DNA from: Candidatus Woesearchaeota archaeon
Lineage (GTDB): Archaea; Nanobdellota; Nanobdellia; Woesearchaeales; SKGA01
Direction: 5' to 3'
Assembly (NCBI GenBank): GCA_021734105.1
Contig: JAIPJP010000005.1
Location: 1-53,240 of the forward strand
Length of the DNA stretch: 53,240 nucleotides
The translations under genes were made by a program, and so were the position numbers. Below, in pieces: positions 1 through 7,948 of this stretch (positions are counted from its first letter, which is position 1; each line of letters opens with the position of its first letter). The notes below the pieces were generated by a model. It was not told the DNA's origin. It worked only from the letters and a program-made list of their open reading frames with translations, and did no database searches.

Positions 1-146
1 AGCGGTCTTTTTGTTAGTGCGAGGCTTAGTGGTAGCTTTTTTTGTTGCCTTTTTAGCTGTTTTTGTTGCTGTTTTCTTTGTTGTTTTTTTAGCGGTCTTT
101 TTGTTAGTGCGAGGCTTAGTGGTAGCTTTTTTTGTTGCCTTTTTAG
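1..146. repeat. 90-bp direct repeat inside the Lys-rich tail
   Basis: Positions 1-56 are identical to 91-146, giving a 90-bp (30-codon) period that keeps the reading frame. The array may continue beyond the left edge. Nucleotide-level identity implies recent duplication, not just low amino-acid complexity. Confidence 0.85.
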
Positions 147-618
147 TTGCTTTTTTTGTTGTTTTCTTTTTAACAGCTTTTTTTGGTGTTGCTTTCTTTG
201 TCACTGTCTTATTTACAACAACAGGCTTTCGCTCAACACGAACAACAGGTGGTTCTTGATGGTTGTCAAGTCGAAGTTGTTTTTCAACACGACCTTTTTT
301 TGGCTGAACATACCAAATACTTAACATCAAACCAATAAGCGAACCAATAACAAATTCTAAAATAAGATTAGGATACAATGCAGCGCGATACGTTGTTGCA
401 TACACAACAAAAATAATTGTAGCTGCAATAAATAAATAATTGAACTTATGCATTGTCTTTTGCTTACCTGGAACAGTAGTTGCCCTGTACAAGAAATAGG
501 CATTTAAAATAAGCAAGGCGAATTTACCAGCTTGAACAAGTCCACTGGATTGAATAAGTAAACTTAAAAACAACACAATAAATGTAAGATAATTGATGAA
601 TAATCTTGTTTTCTTCAT
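1..618 (-). CDS. Membrane protein with Lys/Ala/Thr-rich repetitive tail (3' end cut by window)
   Basis: The frame is open from the ATG at 618 to the window edge, so the C-terminus is missing. The first ~110 residues hold three to four hydrophobic segments (starting near residues 6, 28, 58 and 86). A charged linker follows, then a tail of KKAT/KKTTKK-type repeats. Within the tail a 30-codon unit is repeated, so 1-56 and 91-146 are identical. The design suggests a membrane anchor with a cytoplasmic polycation that could bind nucleic acid or acidic lipids; that role is inference. The TATA box at 641-649 is 27 nt before the ATG, so the transcript is probably leaderless. No family is recognised. 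Confidence 0.7.
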   Translation of the reverse strand, partial: MKKTRLFINYLTFIVLFLSLLIQSSGLVQAGKFALLILNAYFLYRATTVPGKQKTMHKFNYLFIAATIIFVVYATTYRAALYPNLILEFVIGSLIGLMLSIWYVQPKKGRVEKQLRLDNHQEPPVVRVERKPVVVNKTVTKKATPKKAVKKKTTKKATKKATKKATTKPRTNKKTAKKTTKKTATKTAKKATKKATTKPRTNKKTA

Positions 619-640
619 GGGAATATCTAATTAGAAAGGG

Positions 641-649
641 GTATATAAA
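641..649 (-). promoter_or_regulatory. TATA box of the membrane protein gene
   Basis: Minus-strand TTTATATAC is centred about 27 nt before the ATG at 618, the spacing expected for an archaeal leaderless transcript. Confidence 0.6.
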
Positions 650-728
650 TGTTTTCATCGATAAGTAGTATTTTGTTTTTTTTCTCGGCAACCTTTATAA
701 ATAAAAGGCGTGTTTCTGCAACCTAACA

Positions 729-875
729 ATGGCAAAATGCGATATTTGCGGGCAAAAAGTACAAACAACCTTCCTAGGAAAACTAGTAGGAACAATTATC
801 ACAGTAAATGGTAAGAAAAAACACGTTTGCAATGCTTGTCAAAAAGAACACAGCGATCTTAAAGCCCAATTATAA
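729..875 (+). CDS. Zinc-ribbon microprotein, 48 aa
   Basis: This short gene encodes 48 residues with two Cys pairs, CDIC at residues 4-7 and CNAC at 34-37, as in a treble-clef or zinc-ribbon fold. The spacing and basic middle segment suit a nucleic-acid- or ribosome-associated zinc protein; the function is unknown. A TATA box (TTTATAAA, 694-701) lies about 30 nt before the ATG. The stop at 875 is only 7 nt before tRNA-Thr, so the two could share a transcript. Confidence 0.7.
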   Translation: MAKCDICGQKVQTTFLGKLVGTIITVNGKKKHVCNACQKEHSDLKAQL

Positions 876-882
876 TTATTCT

Positions 883-987
883 GCCTCCTTAGCATAGTGG
901 CTAGTGCATCCGCCTCGTAACCAAAAACAGAAGAATTCTGTTTTTCAAGAAAGCGGAAGGTCCCGAGTTCAACTCTCGGAGGGGGCT
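883..987 (+). tRNA. tRNA-Thr(CGT) with a 32-nt intron
   Basis: The acceptor stem pairs 883-889 with 980-986 (GCCTCCT/AGGGGGC, one T-G wobble). The D stem is GCAT/GTGC, the anticodon stem TCCGC/GCGGA, and the T arm CCGAG-TTCAACT-CTCGG. The anticodon loop reads C-T-CGT-A-A, which gives Thr. An intron at about 920-951 sits at the canonical archaeal 37/38 site and contains a self-complementary AAAAACAG...CTGTTTTT hairpin. The discriminator is T (987), as in archaeal tRNA-Thr, and CCA is not encoded. The 3' end is duplicated at 5668-5680. Confidence 0.93.
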
Positions 988-988
988 T
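976..988 (+). repeat. tRNA-Thr 3' end, candidate attachment core (left)
   Basis: TCGGAGGGGGCTT at the 3' end of tRNA-Thr recurs exactly at 5668-5680. The two copies bracket the accessory block 1.1-5.6 kb, which is the geometry left by integration into a tRNA 3' end. No integrase is visible, so this is inference. Confidence 0.45.
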
Positions 989-1153
989 TTATCTGATATA
1001 CAGTGGTCAGGTTTTCTGGTTACTTTATGTCGTGGGCGGGTTTACTGTTTTGTTTATTCTATCTATTGAATCCAGCTGATGTATTATTTGTTTAAAAAGA
1101 ACGATTCATTATGTTCGAAAGATTTAAATTTTCATTTCTTCAAAGTCTTTTTT

Positions 1154-1540
1154 ATGCGGGAAAAAATTCAGGGTAAATATAGTTTTAAGAAACTCATGAA
1201 ACATGGTTGGCATGGCTTTGTAGTTATAGTTGGTTTTGCATTATCTCCTTTATCTTGGTGGAATGATTTATTTGTTAATATACCTTTAGCTTATGTCTTT
1301 TCATTACCTTTTTCGCTAATAAGTAAAAAACTCTTTATTCCTTCTTTTGTAGTGGGTTATTTACTAACAAATATCTTGGGATTTTATTTAATGCACCGTG
1401 GCTTTAAGAAAATATTAAACTCTCCTTCAGGTAGAAAAGAGTTTCGTAGAGATATTATTATTGCGTTTTTGTATACTCTTCTCATAATCATACTTGGTTT
1501 AACCGGAGTAATAAAAGCACCTGTTGATTTGTTTACTTGA
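1154..1540 (+). CDS. Small multi-pass membrane protein
   Basis: The protein has 128 residues from the ATG at 1154; the frame stays open upstream to 1079, but the extra 25 residues are non-hydrophobic and unlikely to be translated. It starts with a basic segment (MREKIQGKYSFKK), followed by hydrophobic stretches near residues 20-35, 42-60, 64-82 and 104-125 with conspicuous Trp and Pro residues. No family is recognised. It is the first gene after tRNA-Thr, convergent with the HAD gene (31-nt gap), and has no clear promoter or Shine-Dalgarno site. The start is uncertain. Confidence 0.5.
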   Translation: MREKIQGKYSFKKLMKHGWHGFVVIVGFALSPLSWWNDLFVNIPLAYVFSLPFSLISKKLFIPSFVVGYLLTNILGFYLMHRGFKKILNSPSGRKEFRRDIIIAFLYTLLIIILGLTGVIKAPVDLFT

Positions 1541-1570
1541 TTGAGTTGCAGTATTTTTATTACTGTTGTT

Positions 1571-2191
1571 TTATTCATTATTTAGAATGGTTTTCACTAA
1601 ATCGTAAAGGGAATTATCATCTGTTCTATTTATTTGATGAGCATTTATACCTATTAATTTTGGCGCAAGATAGTCATTTACTTTTCCATCACCAATCATA
1701 ATAATATCTGTAAATGGAATGCCTGATAGTTTGCTTATGTATTTGTAACTATGTACATCGGGTTTTTTATAACCTATTTGATGCGAGAAAACTCCCAAAT
1801 CAATATATTCAGGAAGTAATGTTTTTTCATATATTTCATGATATAAGCTTGTCTGGTTAGATAATATTCCAGACATATATCCTTTTTCTTTAACAAGTTT
1901 AATTGCTTTAATTGCATCTGGAAAGAGTTTTGATTCTTGATGTTCTTTAGTAATTATTTCTATTTGTTCTTGAGAAAGTTTTTCTTTATCAGCTGAAATC
2001 TTTGTTGTTTGAAGAAATTGAGTGATAAATTCTTCAGATGACTTGAGTTCTTGACAAAGGTATAGTGGTTTAACTTTATTTCTCCAAAATTCTTTATCAA
2101 TATCGTAACGATGTTTAAGAAATGTGAATCCATTCCAATTTGATGGCATGTCTAGTAATGTCTGCCATAAATCAAATACTACTAATTTCAT
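1571..2191 (-). CDS. HAD-superfamily hydrolase (phosphatase-like)
   Basis: The 206 residues carry the four HAD motifs. Motif I is FDLWQT with nucleophile D7; the second Asp of the usual DxD is replaced by Trp, as in haloacid-dehalogenase-like members. Motif II is SNQTS near 111, motif III is KKPD near 142, and motif IV is GDGKVND at 167-173. The cap insertion after motif I is helical. Small-molecule phosphate or halide hydrolysis in the cytoplasm is likely; the replaced Asp argues against a classical phosphomonoesterase. It is the last gene of a four-gene minus-strand operon, and its ATG overlaps the upstream stop by 4 nt. Confidence 0.85.
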   Translation of the reverse strand: MKLVVFDLWQTLLDMPSNWNGFTFLKHRYDIDKEFWRNKVKPLYLCQELKSSEEFITQFLQTTKISADKEKLSQEQIEIITKEHQESKLFPDAIKAIKLVKEKGYMSGILSNQTSLYHEIYEKTLLPEYIDLGVFSHQIGYKKPDVHSYKYISKLSGIPFTDIIMIGDGKVNDYLAPKLIGINAHQINRTDDNSLYDLVKTILNNE

Positions 2192-3132
2192 TTTGCATAC
2201 TTATCTCTAAGTTTTTTTAATTCTTTTCCATAATAGATGAAATCAATATTGTTAGCTAGTCCAATCTCAGTAGATATTTTTTTTACTTTTTCATTAGTTT
2301 TTCTTGCACCCATAATGCTACCTGCTATTGATGCCATAGTATCTAAATCTCTATTTGGTTGATTTCTGTGAATGATATTAATAAATTCATCATAGGTATT
2401 ATTTGCTAAAATACCTGTAGCTATTGCGCAAGGAACCGAAGTCCAAGCATATTTTGTAAACCCAATCATTTCGTCTAACATATCTGCAGAGTTATGCTCG
2501 CTGAATATTTTCGTGGCGAGATGAAAATTATCTATTACCTTAGTATGTTTACCTTCAGGAAAATATGTTTGCAGCGTATCTAACATGTATTCATTTATGT
2601 TTGCAATGTCTCGTAAGGCTGCTTGTTGTGCATATGCAGTAAGTAATGTTGCAGAAATTGATTCGAGAGTGCCATGCGTGAGTGTTGTCAGTTTAATTAC
2701 ATCTTTTGTTAATTTATTTGCATTATCATGAATAACTGCTAAACCAAGAGTACGTATAGCTCCTCCGTTTGTTTCTCCATCAAGCGCCACATATTCTAGA
2801 TTATTGCTTGATTTGAATTTTTTAATTTGAGTGCCACCTTTTGGATCGCATATCATAAGATCTGCAGCAAAATCTTTTCTATCGAACTCTTTATTTTTAA
2901 TTAATGAATCCATTACTAGTTTTGTTAATATAGTGTCATCTGTTATTGCACCATAATTCCATGTTTGTATACTTGTTCGTCGAACTGGTTGTTTAAGTCC
3001 AGTTATTTTATGACCATATATTTCTATAACTTCATCAGTCGTATATTTTGAACATATTTTTCCTAGAGCGTCTCCTGTTGCTAGATGCTCAAAACTAGAT
3101 ATTATTTTATTAACAAATGTCATATTGGTCAA
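2188..3132 (-). CDS. ADP-ribosylglycohydrolase (DraG/ARH) family protein
   Basis: The 314 residues match the all-helical ARH fold in length. GDALG (20-24) and TDDT (64-67) form the first metal site. RDLDTMASIAGSIMGA (about 261-276) matches the C-terminal D-x-D-T metal motif, although the usual GGDTDT is altered to DLDT. Family members remove ADP-ribose from proteins or nucleic acids, or cleave related ribosyl bonds with Mg2+/Mn2+. It overlaps the kinase gene before it by 23 nt and the HAD gene after it by 4 nt, so translation is coupled. The substrate cannot be read from sequence. Confidence 0.88.
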   Translation of the reverse strand: MTNMTFVNKIISSFEHLATGDALGKICSKYTTDEVIEIYGHKITGLKQPVRRTSIQTWNYGAITDDTILTKLVMDSLIKNKEFDRKDFAADLMICDPKGGTQIKKFKSSNNLEYVALDGETNGGAIRTLGLAVIHDNANKLTKDVIKLTTLTHGTLESISATLLTAYAQQAALRDIANINEYMLDTLQTYFPEGKHTKVIDNFHLATKIFSEHNSADMLDEMIGFTKYAWTSVPCAIATGILANNTYDEFINIIHRNQPNRDLDTMASIAGSIMGARKTNEKVKKISTEIGLANNIDFIYYGKELKKLRDKYAK

Positions 3133-4015
3133 ACTCCTTTAATAGTTTTTTTACTCCAACACTATTTCCCACATCAAATCTGCGTTTACAATTACGCAGG
3201 GTGTGAAGTGCAAAAAAGAACTTTTTATTTTCTTTCACGTATTTTTGTGTTTCTTGTGGATGATATTTTATATATTCTTCAAATGAATTGATATGTCCCA
3301 GTCCATACGCAGGACGCTCCATAGTAGCGCGAACAATTGCATAGCCTAAAGGAAGAATACCAAATGCTTCTTCATCGATTAAGTAAATTTTATCTTCATC
3401 TGAAATTAAATTATGGATTCCAAAATCTTGATGATCTAAAACAGGAATAAGTTGAGGAAAGGTGTTTACTGTTGCCAGTAGTTTTTGATATATTCTTTTA
3501 TCTATTTGCTCTACAGTACTTATTGACTCTTTAATGAGTTGAGTTACATTTTTTTCTAGAACTGAAGTTAGCGAGCCATATTTCTGTTTGTTGAGCATTA
3601 TTTGGAGTTGTGCTATTTCTTCGAGGTGTTTTGTTGCATCACTAGCTGTTAAATTCTTTCCTTGCAGAAATTCAAATAATACTACATTGTCTTCTAGCTT
3701 GAGAAGTTTTGCTTTATTATCTAATGTTTTTTCAACTTCTATATTTCTGTTTGCAAGTTTCTTTGCTTCCACTTTATTTGCACATAATCTAGCTTTATAC
3801 TCGCCTTCTTTAGTTACTAGGTGAAAGACTCTAGATCCGGAAATATAATTTTTTGTTTCAGCATCAAAATATTGTAATATATTTATATCTATTATATCCT
3901 CATTAATTCTTTGTTGAAAAAAATCTTTTTTATTCTCAATAGTTGCTGAGAATTTCTGAATTTGAGGATTGTAAAATGCTTCATTAAATAATTCAGTTGA
4001 AATCATTTTCATCAT
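3110..4015 (-). CDS. Aminoglycoside-phosphotransferase-like small-molecule kinase
   Basis: The 301 residues have the APH/choline kinase catalytic core: HQDFGIHN (195-202) supplies catalytic Asp197 and Asn202, and IDEE (213-216) supplies the Mg2+-binding Asp. The N-lobe is divergent, with a likely ATP-positioning EFLQGKNL segment near 115-122. The family phosphorylates hydroxyls of sugars, choline, aminoglycosides or nucleoside-like compounds. The neighbours (PRTase, DraG, HAD) suggest a ribosyl or nucleoside substrate rather than an antibiotic; that is inference. The gene overlaps the PRTase gene by 23 nt, and Met2 or Met4 are also possible starts. Confidence 0.8.
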   Translation of the reverse strand: MMKMISTELFNEAFYNPQIQKFSATIENKKDFFQQRINEDIIDINILQYFDAETKNYISGSRVFHLVTKEGEYKARLCANKVEAKKLANRNIEVEKTLDNKAKLLKLEDNVVLFEFLQGKNLTASDATKHLEEIAQLQIMLNKQKYGSLTSVLEKNVTQLIKESISTVEQIDKRIYQKLLATVNTFPQLIPVLDHQDFGIHNLISDEDKIYLIDEEAFGILPLGYAIVRATMERPAYGLGHINSFEEYIKYHPQETQKYVKENKKFFFALHTLRNCKRRFDVGNSVGVKKLLKEFDQYDIC

Positions 4016-4544
4016 ATAAATATTTTATACTGTATCCTTTTTTTGCTAGTGTATTGATATTCTTAGCACTTTCTTTTGTTGATGCCACTATATATGTTCC
4101 AATATCAATAACATTAACACCCAGTCTTTCAAATTCAGTTATTGCATTAACAAGAGTTGATCCTGTTGTTATTTCATCTTCCACGATAATGATGTTGTCG
4201 TTTTTTTTCAAACCATATATGTAGTGATTTGCTCTCTCAGAATGAGGTTCAATAAATGTGATTTCATTTTCATGTTTTAATCGTACACGATATGAGCCTA
4301 TCATTGGTATATTGGTTGCTTGAGATACGCCGTATGCTGGAAGTAATCCTCCTTCTGCAAAACCAACAATATAATCAATCTTAGTTGTATTCAGTTTAGT
4401 TGCAAGTTGTCTACCTACATCTTGTAAAAATTGTGGTTGAAGTGGGTCCACACGTCCATCAAAAGGATGAATGATTTTGAACTTCTTTGTGTCGCCATTT
4501 CTTCTTTCAAGCATGTAAAGGTGAACTTTATTTACTGATTCCAT
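3993..4544 (-). CDS. Phosphoribosyltransferase (type I, OPRT/adenine-PRT-like)
   Basis: The 183 residues contain the PRPP-binding signature IIIVEDEITTGST (118-130), with the acidic pair E122/D123 and the phosphate loop TTGST. An upstream GFAEGGLLPA loop (61-70) corresponds to the pyrophosphate-binding region. The family transfers a base onto PRPP or reverses this reaction. It is the first gene of the operon with kinase, DraG and HAD. A minus-strand TATA-like GATTTATAAC lies about 40 nt upstream. The substrate base is unknown. Confidence 0.87.
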   Translation of the reverse strand: MESVNKVHLYMLERRNGDTKKFKIIHPFDGRVDPLQPQFLQDVGRQLATKLNTTKIDYIVGFAEGGLLPAYGVSQATNIPMIGSYRVRLKHENEITFIEPHSERANHYIYGLKKNDNIIIVEDEITTGSTLVNAITEFERLGVNVIDIGTYIVASTKESAKNINTLAKKGYSIKYLYDENDFN

Positions 4545-4692
4545 GCTTGTTAAGAATGAGTGCGTGGTTATAAATCTTACTTTTTGTTAGCATTATATAG
4601 TGGTTAAAACAAGGATTTATTTATAAATGTTTAAAATTATTTCTATAGATTGTAGTATGGTTTTTTATATTTCACCCTATATTAAATAGTTA

Positions 4693-5565
4693 ATGATGGA
4701 TGAAGACTATTTGCATATTGTGGGCGACACGCATAATGTAGAGAGTCTTCAAAGAATTCTTCTAAAGTATGATAATATTCTCTCTCTTGGTGATATTGGT
4801 GCGGCTACTGACCACACTATCTTTGAAGGAAACAACATGAGTAACTATCGTTTAGCTTGGAGACATTTTTCGAAAGGCGATGTTGTATCTCCTGAGATTG
4901 TTGCATGGTTTAAACAACTGAATATTTCTTCTTGGATTGCGCAAATAAATAATATTGTCGCATCTGGTAAACTTATTAGTATTATTCAAGGAAATTCAGA
5001 TTTAGCCATGCTCGAATTTTTTCCAGAATGTAAAACGTTTTTAGATGAGCAAATGAATGAAAAATTTCATTTTATTCGAGAACTTGAGATTATTGAAAAA
5101 AATCATGTGGTGTTAGTACTCATTCCTTTTAGTAGAAAACCATACAACCTTCAGTTCTTGGCTGAAGTTAATAAAGAAAAAAAAATAATTGTTTTTAGTC
5201 ATTGTCCACCTATGAAGCTTGCAAAAAAACCTTATTATACTTTTATCTATGATGTTCTTGATGTCTTAGCAAAGCAAGCAAAGCAAGAAGTGTTATTTTT
5301 TCATGGTCATATGCATCCAGATCAATCTTATGTTTACAAGCCAAATGGAATTGTTAATTTGACTTGTATTTGTCCAAAAGCTGAGGAGAATAGAGATGGA
5401 ATAGGTGTTAACCACCACGTTGTTAAACTTAATTTGACTAAAGGCATCTTTAAGATTTTTGATAGTATTACAAATAAGGAGATTAAGTTGGTTAATTTAC
5501 CTGACGAGTTCTTTACAAATGAGGATCATTGGAACACATTTGATGAGACTGAACTAGCAAAATAA
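4693..5565 (+). CDS. Calcineurin-like metallophosphoesterase
   Basis: The 290 residues carry the binuclear-metal motifs in order: GDTH (11-14), GDIG near 33, GNSD near 103, FSHCP near 175 and GHMH near 203. This is the D-x-H / GD / GN(H/D) / H / GHxH series of the superfamily. The protein probably hydrolyses phosphomono- or diesters such as nucleotides; the substrate is unknown. It is divergent from the PRTase operon across a 148-bp gap. A TATA-like TTTTTATAT about 28 nt before the first ATG suggests a leaderless message; the second codon is also ATG (4696). Confidence 0.88.
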   Translation: MMDEDYLHIVGDTHNVESLQRILLKYDNILSLGDIGAATDHTIFEGNNMSNYRLAWRHFSKGDVVSPEIVAWFKQLNISSWIAQINNIVASGKLISIIQGNSDLAMLEFFPECKTFLDEQMNEKFHFIRELEIIEKNHVVLVLIPFSRKPYNLQFLAEVNKEKKIIVFSHCPPMKLAKKPYYTFIYDVLDVLAKQAKQEVLFFHGHMHPDQSYVYKPNGIVNLTCICPKAEENRDGIGVNHHVVKLNLTKGIFKIFDSITNKEIKLVNLPDEFFTNEDHWNTFDETELAK

Positions 5566-5624
5566 TAGTGCTAGCTTTATAAGCTACTCTTCCTTATACG
5601 CTTCTTAGAGAACCTTTAGAATTA

Positions 5625-5680
5625 GGGGCTTTTAACTTGTAAGGGGCTTAGCTTGGGGGCTTTCTCTTCGGAGGGGGCTT
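5625..5680 (+). repeat. Cluster of four G-run/GGGGCTT motifs with tRNA-Thr 3'-end copy
   Basis: GGGGCTT-like motifs occur at 5625, 5643, 5655 and 5673. The last is part of TCGGAGGGGGCTT (5668-5680), a 13-nt exact copy of the tRNA-Thr 3' end. The rest of the 207-bp gap holds the terminator region of the phosphoesterase gene and a TATA box (GCTATATAAAG, about 5742-5752) located 26 nt before the Bro-N gene. Confidence 0.5.
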
Positions 5681-5772
5681 GTTTCTATTTAATTGTGTGC
5701 TATATGCGTTTTTTTGTTTTCACTGGCCAAATTCTCATAAGCTATATAAAGTTCTGATAAATAATATTTATT

Positions 5773-6615
5773 ATGGATGAAAAAACTGCTATTAAGCTCT
5801 TTGAATCACATAAAATTCGCGCCGAATGGAATTCTGATGAAGAAGAGTGGTATTTCTCTATTGTTGATGTTGTTGCAGTTTTAACAGATAATGATTTTCA
5901 AACAGCAAGAAAATACTGGAATAAGCTCTCTCAGCGTCTTCGAGAAGAAGGAAATGAAACGGTGACAAATTGTCACCGGTTGAAATTACTTGCTCCAGAT
6001 GGTAAACAAAGACTTACTGATGTTGCTAATACGCAGCAATTACTTCGTCTTATTCAGTCTATTCCTTCTAAAAAAGCCGAGCCTTTCAAAATATGGCTTG
6101 CAAAAGTGGGTAATGAACGAATTAATGAAACAGCGGATCCTGAATTAGCAATTAACTGGGCAATGCAAACTTATCTTAATAAAGGTTACTCTAAAGAGTG
6201 GATTAATCAGCGACTCAAGACAATTGAGGTTCGTAAAGAATTAACAGATGAATGGTCTAGAGTGGGAATTGATAAACAATCAGATTTTGCTATTTTAACA
6301 AATGAAATCACTAAGGCTTGGTCAGGAAAGACAGTTAAAGAATACAAACAGCTCAAAAATTTAAAAAAAGAAAATCTTCGAGATAATATGACTAATCTAG
6401 AACTTGTTCTTAATATGTTGGCAGAAGTAACAACAAAAGAAATCTCTGAAAAAGAAGATCCAACAACATTTGATGAGAGTAAATCTATTGCAAAAGAAGG
6501 CGGGGAAACTGCTAAAGTCGCAAAAGATAGAATTGAGAAACGATTAGGGCAAAATGTTGTCACTTCAAAAAATGCTAAAGAAATCCATTTCAAGAAACAT
6601 AAGCAAATAAAGTAA
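5773..6615 (+). CDS. Bro-N domain protein (phage antirepressor/DinD-like)
   Basis: The 280 residues start with a Bro-N domain (about 14-115): the WYFSIVDVVAVLTD start and the conserved FKIWLAKVGNERI end are typical. A helical, Lys/Glu-rich C-terminal half follows. Bro-N proteins are spread by phages, plasmids and integrated elements and usually bind DNA; some are DNA-damage-inducible (DinD). The TATA box 26 nt before the ATG indicates a leaderless transcript. It lies just outside the right copy of the tRNA-Thr repeat and fits a mobile-element origin for this region. Confidence 0.85.
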   Translation: MDEKTAIKLFESHKIRAEWNSDEEEWYFSIVDVVAVLTDNDFQTARKYWNKLSQRLREEGNETVTNCHRLKLLAPDGKQRLTDVANTQQLLRLIQSIPSKKAEPFKIWLAKVGNERINETADPELAINWAMQTYLNKGYSKEWINQRLKTIEVRKELTDEWSRVGIDKQSDFAILTNEITKAWSGKTVKEYKQLKNLKKENLRDNMTNLELVLNMLAEVTTKEISEKEDPTTFDESKSIAKEGGETAKVAKDRIEKRLGQNVVTSKNAKEIHFKKHKQIK

Positions 6616-6650
6616 TTTATTCTTTCATCTGTTGATATTATAACTCGCTT

Positions 6651-6968
6651 TTATAACTCATTCTTTGTGAGGGTTTCTGAGATGAGGAGTTGCTTACATT
6701 GTTTACAGAATACATCGATGATTATTTTTTCTTCTTGCTCTTGCGTTTTTGTGTGTTCTTCTGTTATTTCTTTGTTATTGCAATAAGGACATTTGTAATC
6801 CGTTTTTGTTTTGATAAAGCCCTTGTCGCTGAATACTTGTAATGTAACGTAGGATTTAGAGAGCTCTAATATTCTGCCCGTAGGCAATTCTGTTGCCACC
6901 GTATCATATAGTTTTTTAGATGTTAAGACTTTACGGTTGTTTTGATCGGACCTGATTCCTTTCTTCAT
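6651..6968 (-). CDS. Zinc-ribbon protein, 105 aa
   Basis: A C-terminal zinc ribbon is formed by CPYC (about 60-63) and CKQC (about 89-92) in a basic protein with a beta-rich N-terminal half. Small archaeal zinc ribbons of this type often bind RNA, DNA or ribosomes, but no specific family is recognised. Minus-strand TTTATATAG at about 6989-6997 is 25 nt before the ATG, so the message is leaderless. It is convergent with the Bro-N gene (35-nt gap). Confidence 0.65.
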   Translation of the reverse strand: MKKGIRSDQNNRKVLTSKKLYDTVATELPTGRILELSKSYVTLQVFSDKGFIKTKTDYKCPYCNNKEITEEHTKTQEQEEKIIIDVFCKQCKQLLISETLTKNEL

Positions 6969-7063
6969 CTTTATGTTGCAAAACTATATTTCACTATATA
7001 AACTTGTTTCTACGGAATCTTTATAAACCTCGTTTGCTCTAATTTGTTTGGAGAGGACGGTTA

Positions 7064-7948
7064 ATGATTTTTGGACTGACATATGAACAAATAGTGGGGT
7101 TGGCTTTTTTTAGACCTATTTTGGCTTTGTTTATTATTCTTTGTACATTTATTGTCGCTAAGATTGTAAGTGCAGTGCTTAGACGTTATATGAATAAATC
7201 TGCAAAATATATCAAAGTAGATAAAACTCATTTTGCCTTCATGCGACATTTCGTCAGTGGCGCTATTTACCTTGTAGGATTTGGCATTGCAGTGTATACC
7301 ATACCTTCATTTCAAAAACTTGCTATTAGTCTTCTTGCTGGAGCTGGAATTTTTGCAGTAGTTATTGGCTTTGCATCACAAGCAGCATTTGCAAATATTG
7401 TGAGTGGTATTTTTATTGCAATTTTTAAACCATTTCGCGTAGGAGATACTATTCAAGTAGGAACCAACTTAGGTATTGTTGAAGACATTACACTTCGACA
7501 CACCGTTATTAAAAATTTTGAAAATAAACGAATAGTTGTGCCAAACACCATCATCAGCGAGGAAGTCATTGAAAATAGGAATCTTGTTGATGAAAAAATA
7601 TGCAAACATATTGTTGTAGGTATTAGTTATAATTCTGACTTAGAAAAAGCTATGAAGCTATTACAACAACTAGCGCAGAAGCATCCTTTATGTATTGATT
7701 ATAGAACTCCGGCCGATAAAAAGAACAAAAAACCAAAAGTAAGTGTTAAAGTTATTGGTCTTGGCGACTCATCAGTCGACCTTAAAGCGTGGGTATGGAC
7801 AAAGAACGCATCTGATGCATTTGAACTAGGATGTGATATTTATCGAGACATCAAATTACTTTATGATAAAGAAGGAATAGAAATTCCTTTCCCTCACCGA
7901 ACAGTTTATGTTCGAAAAGATAAACCGAAACGGAAGTCGCGACGATGA
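7064..7948 (+). CDS. mscS: MscS-family mechanosensitive channel
   Basis: The 294 residues have three N-terminal membrane helices (about 10-38, 65-85, 87-120). The third is the pore-lining Ala/Gly-rich helix (LAGAGIFAVVIGFASQAAFANIVSG region). The beta domain follows, with FKPFRVGD, GIVEDITLRHT and VPNTIISEE-type signatures, then the alpha/beta cytoplasmic vestibule. It releases osmolytes under hypoosmotic stress. A TATA box near 7020 and a GGAGAGG site precede the ATG. Its last 4 nt overlap corA, so the two membrane proteins are co-translated. Confidence 0.93.
   Translation: MIFGLTYEQIVGLAFFRPILALFIILCTFIVAKIVSAVLRRYMNKSAKYIKVDKTHFAFMRHFVSGAIYLVGFGIAVYTIPSFQKLAISLLAGAGIFAVVIGFASQAAFANIVSGIFIAIFKPFRVGDTIQVGTNLGIVEDITLRHTVIKNFENKRIVVPNTIISEEVIENRNLVDEKICKHIVVGISYNSDLEKAMKLLQQLAQKHPLCIDYRTPADKKNKKPKVSVKVIGLGDSSVDLKAWVWTKNASDAFELGCDIYRDIKLLYDKEGIEIPFPHRTVYVRKDKPKRKSRR

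Noticed and set aside
5625-5680. G-quadruplex from four G-runs
   Set aside because: Loops of about 8-15 nt are long; the tRNA-end copies are a simpler reading.
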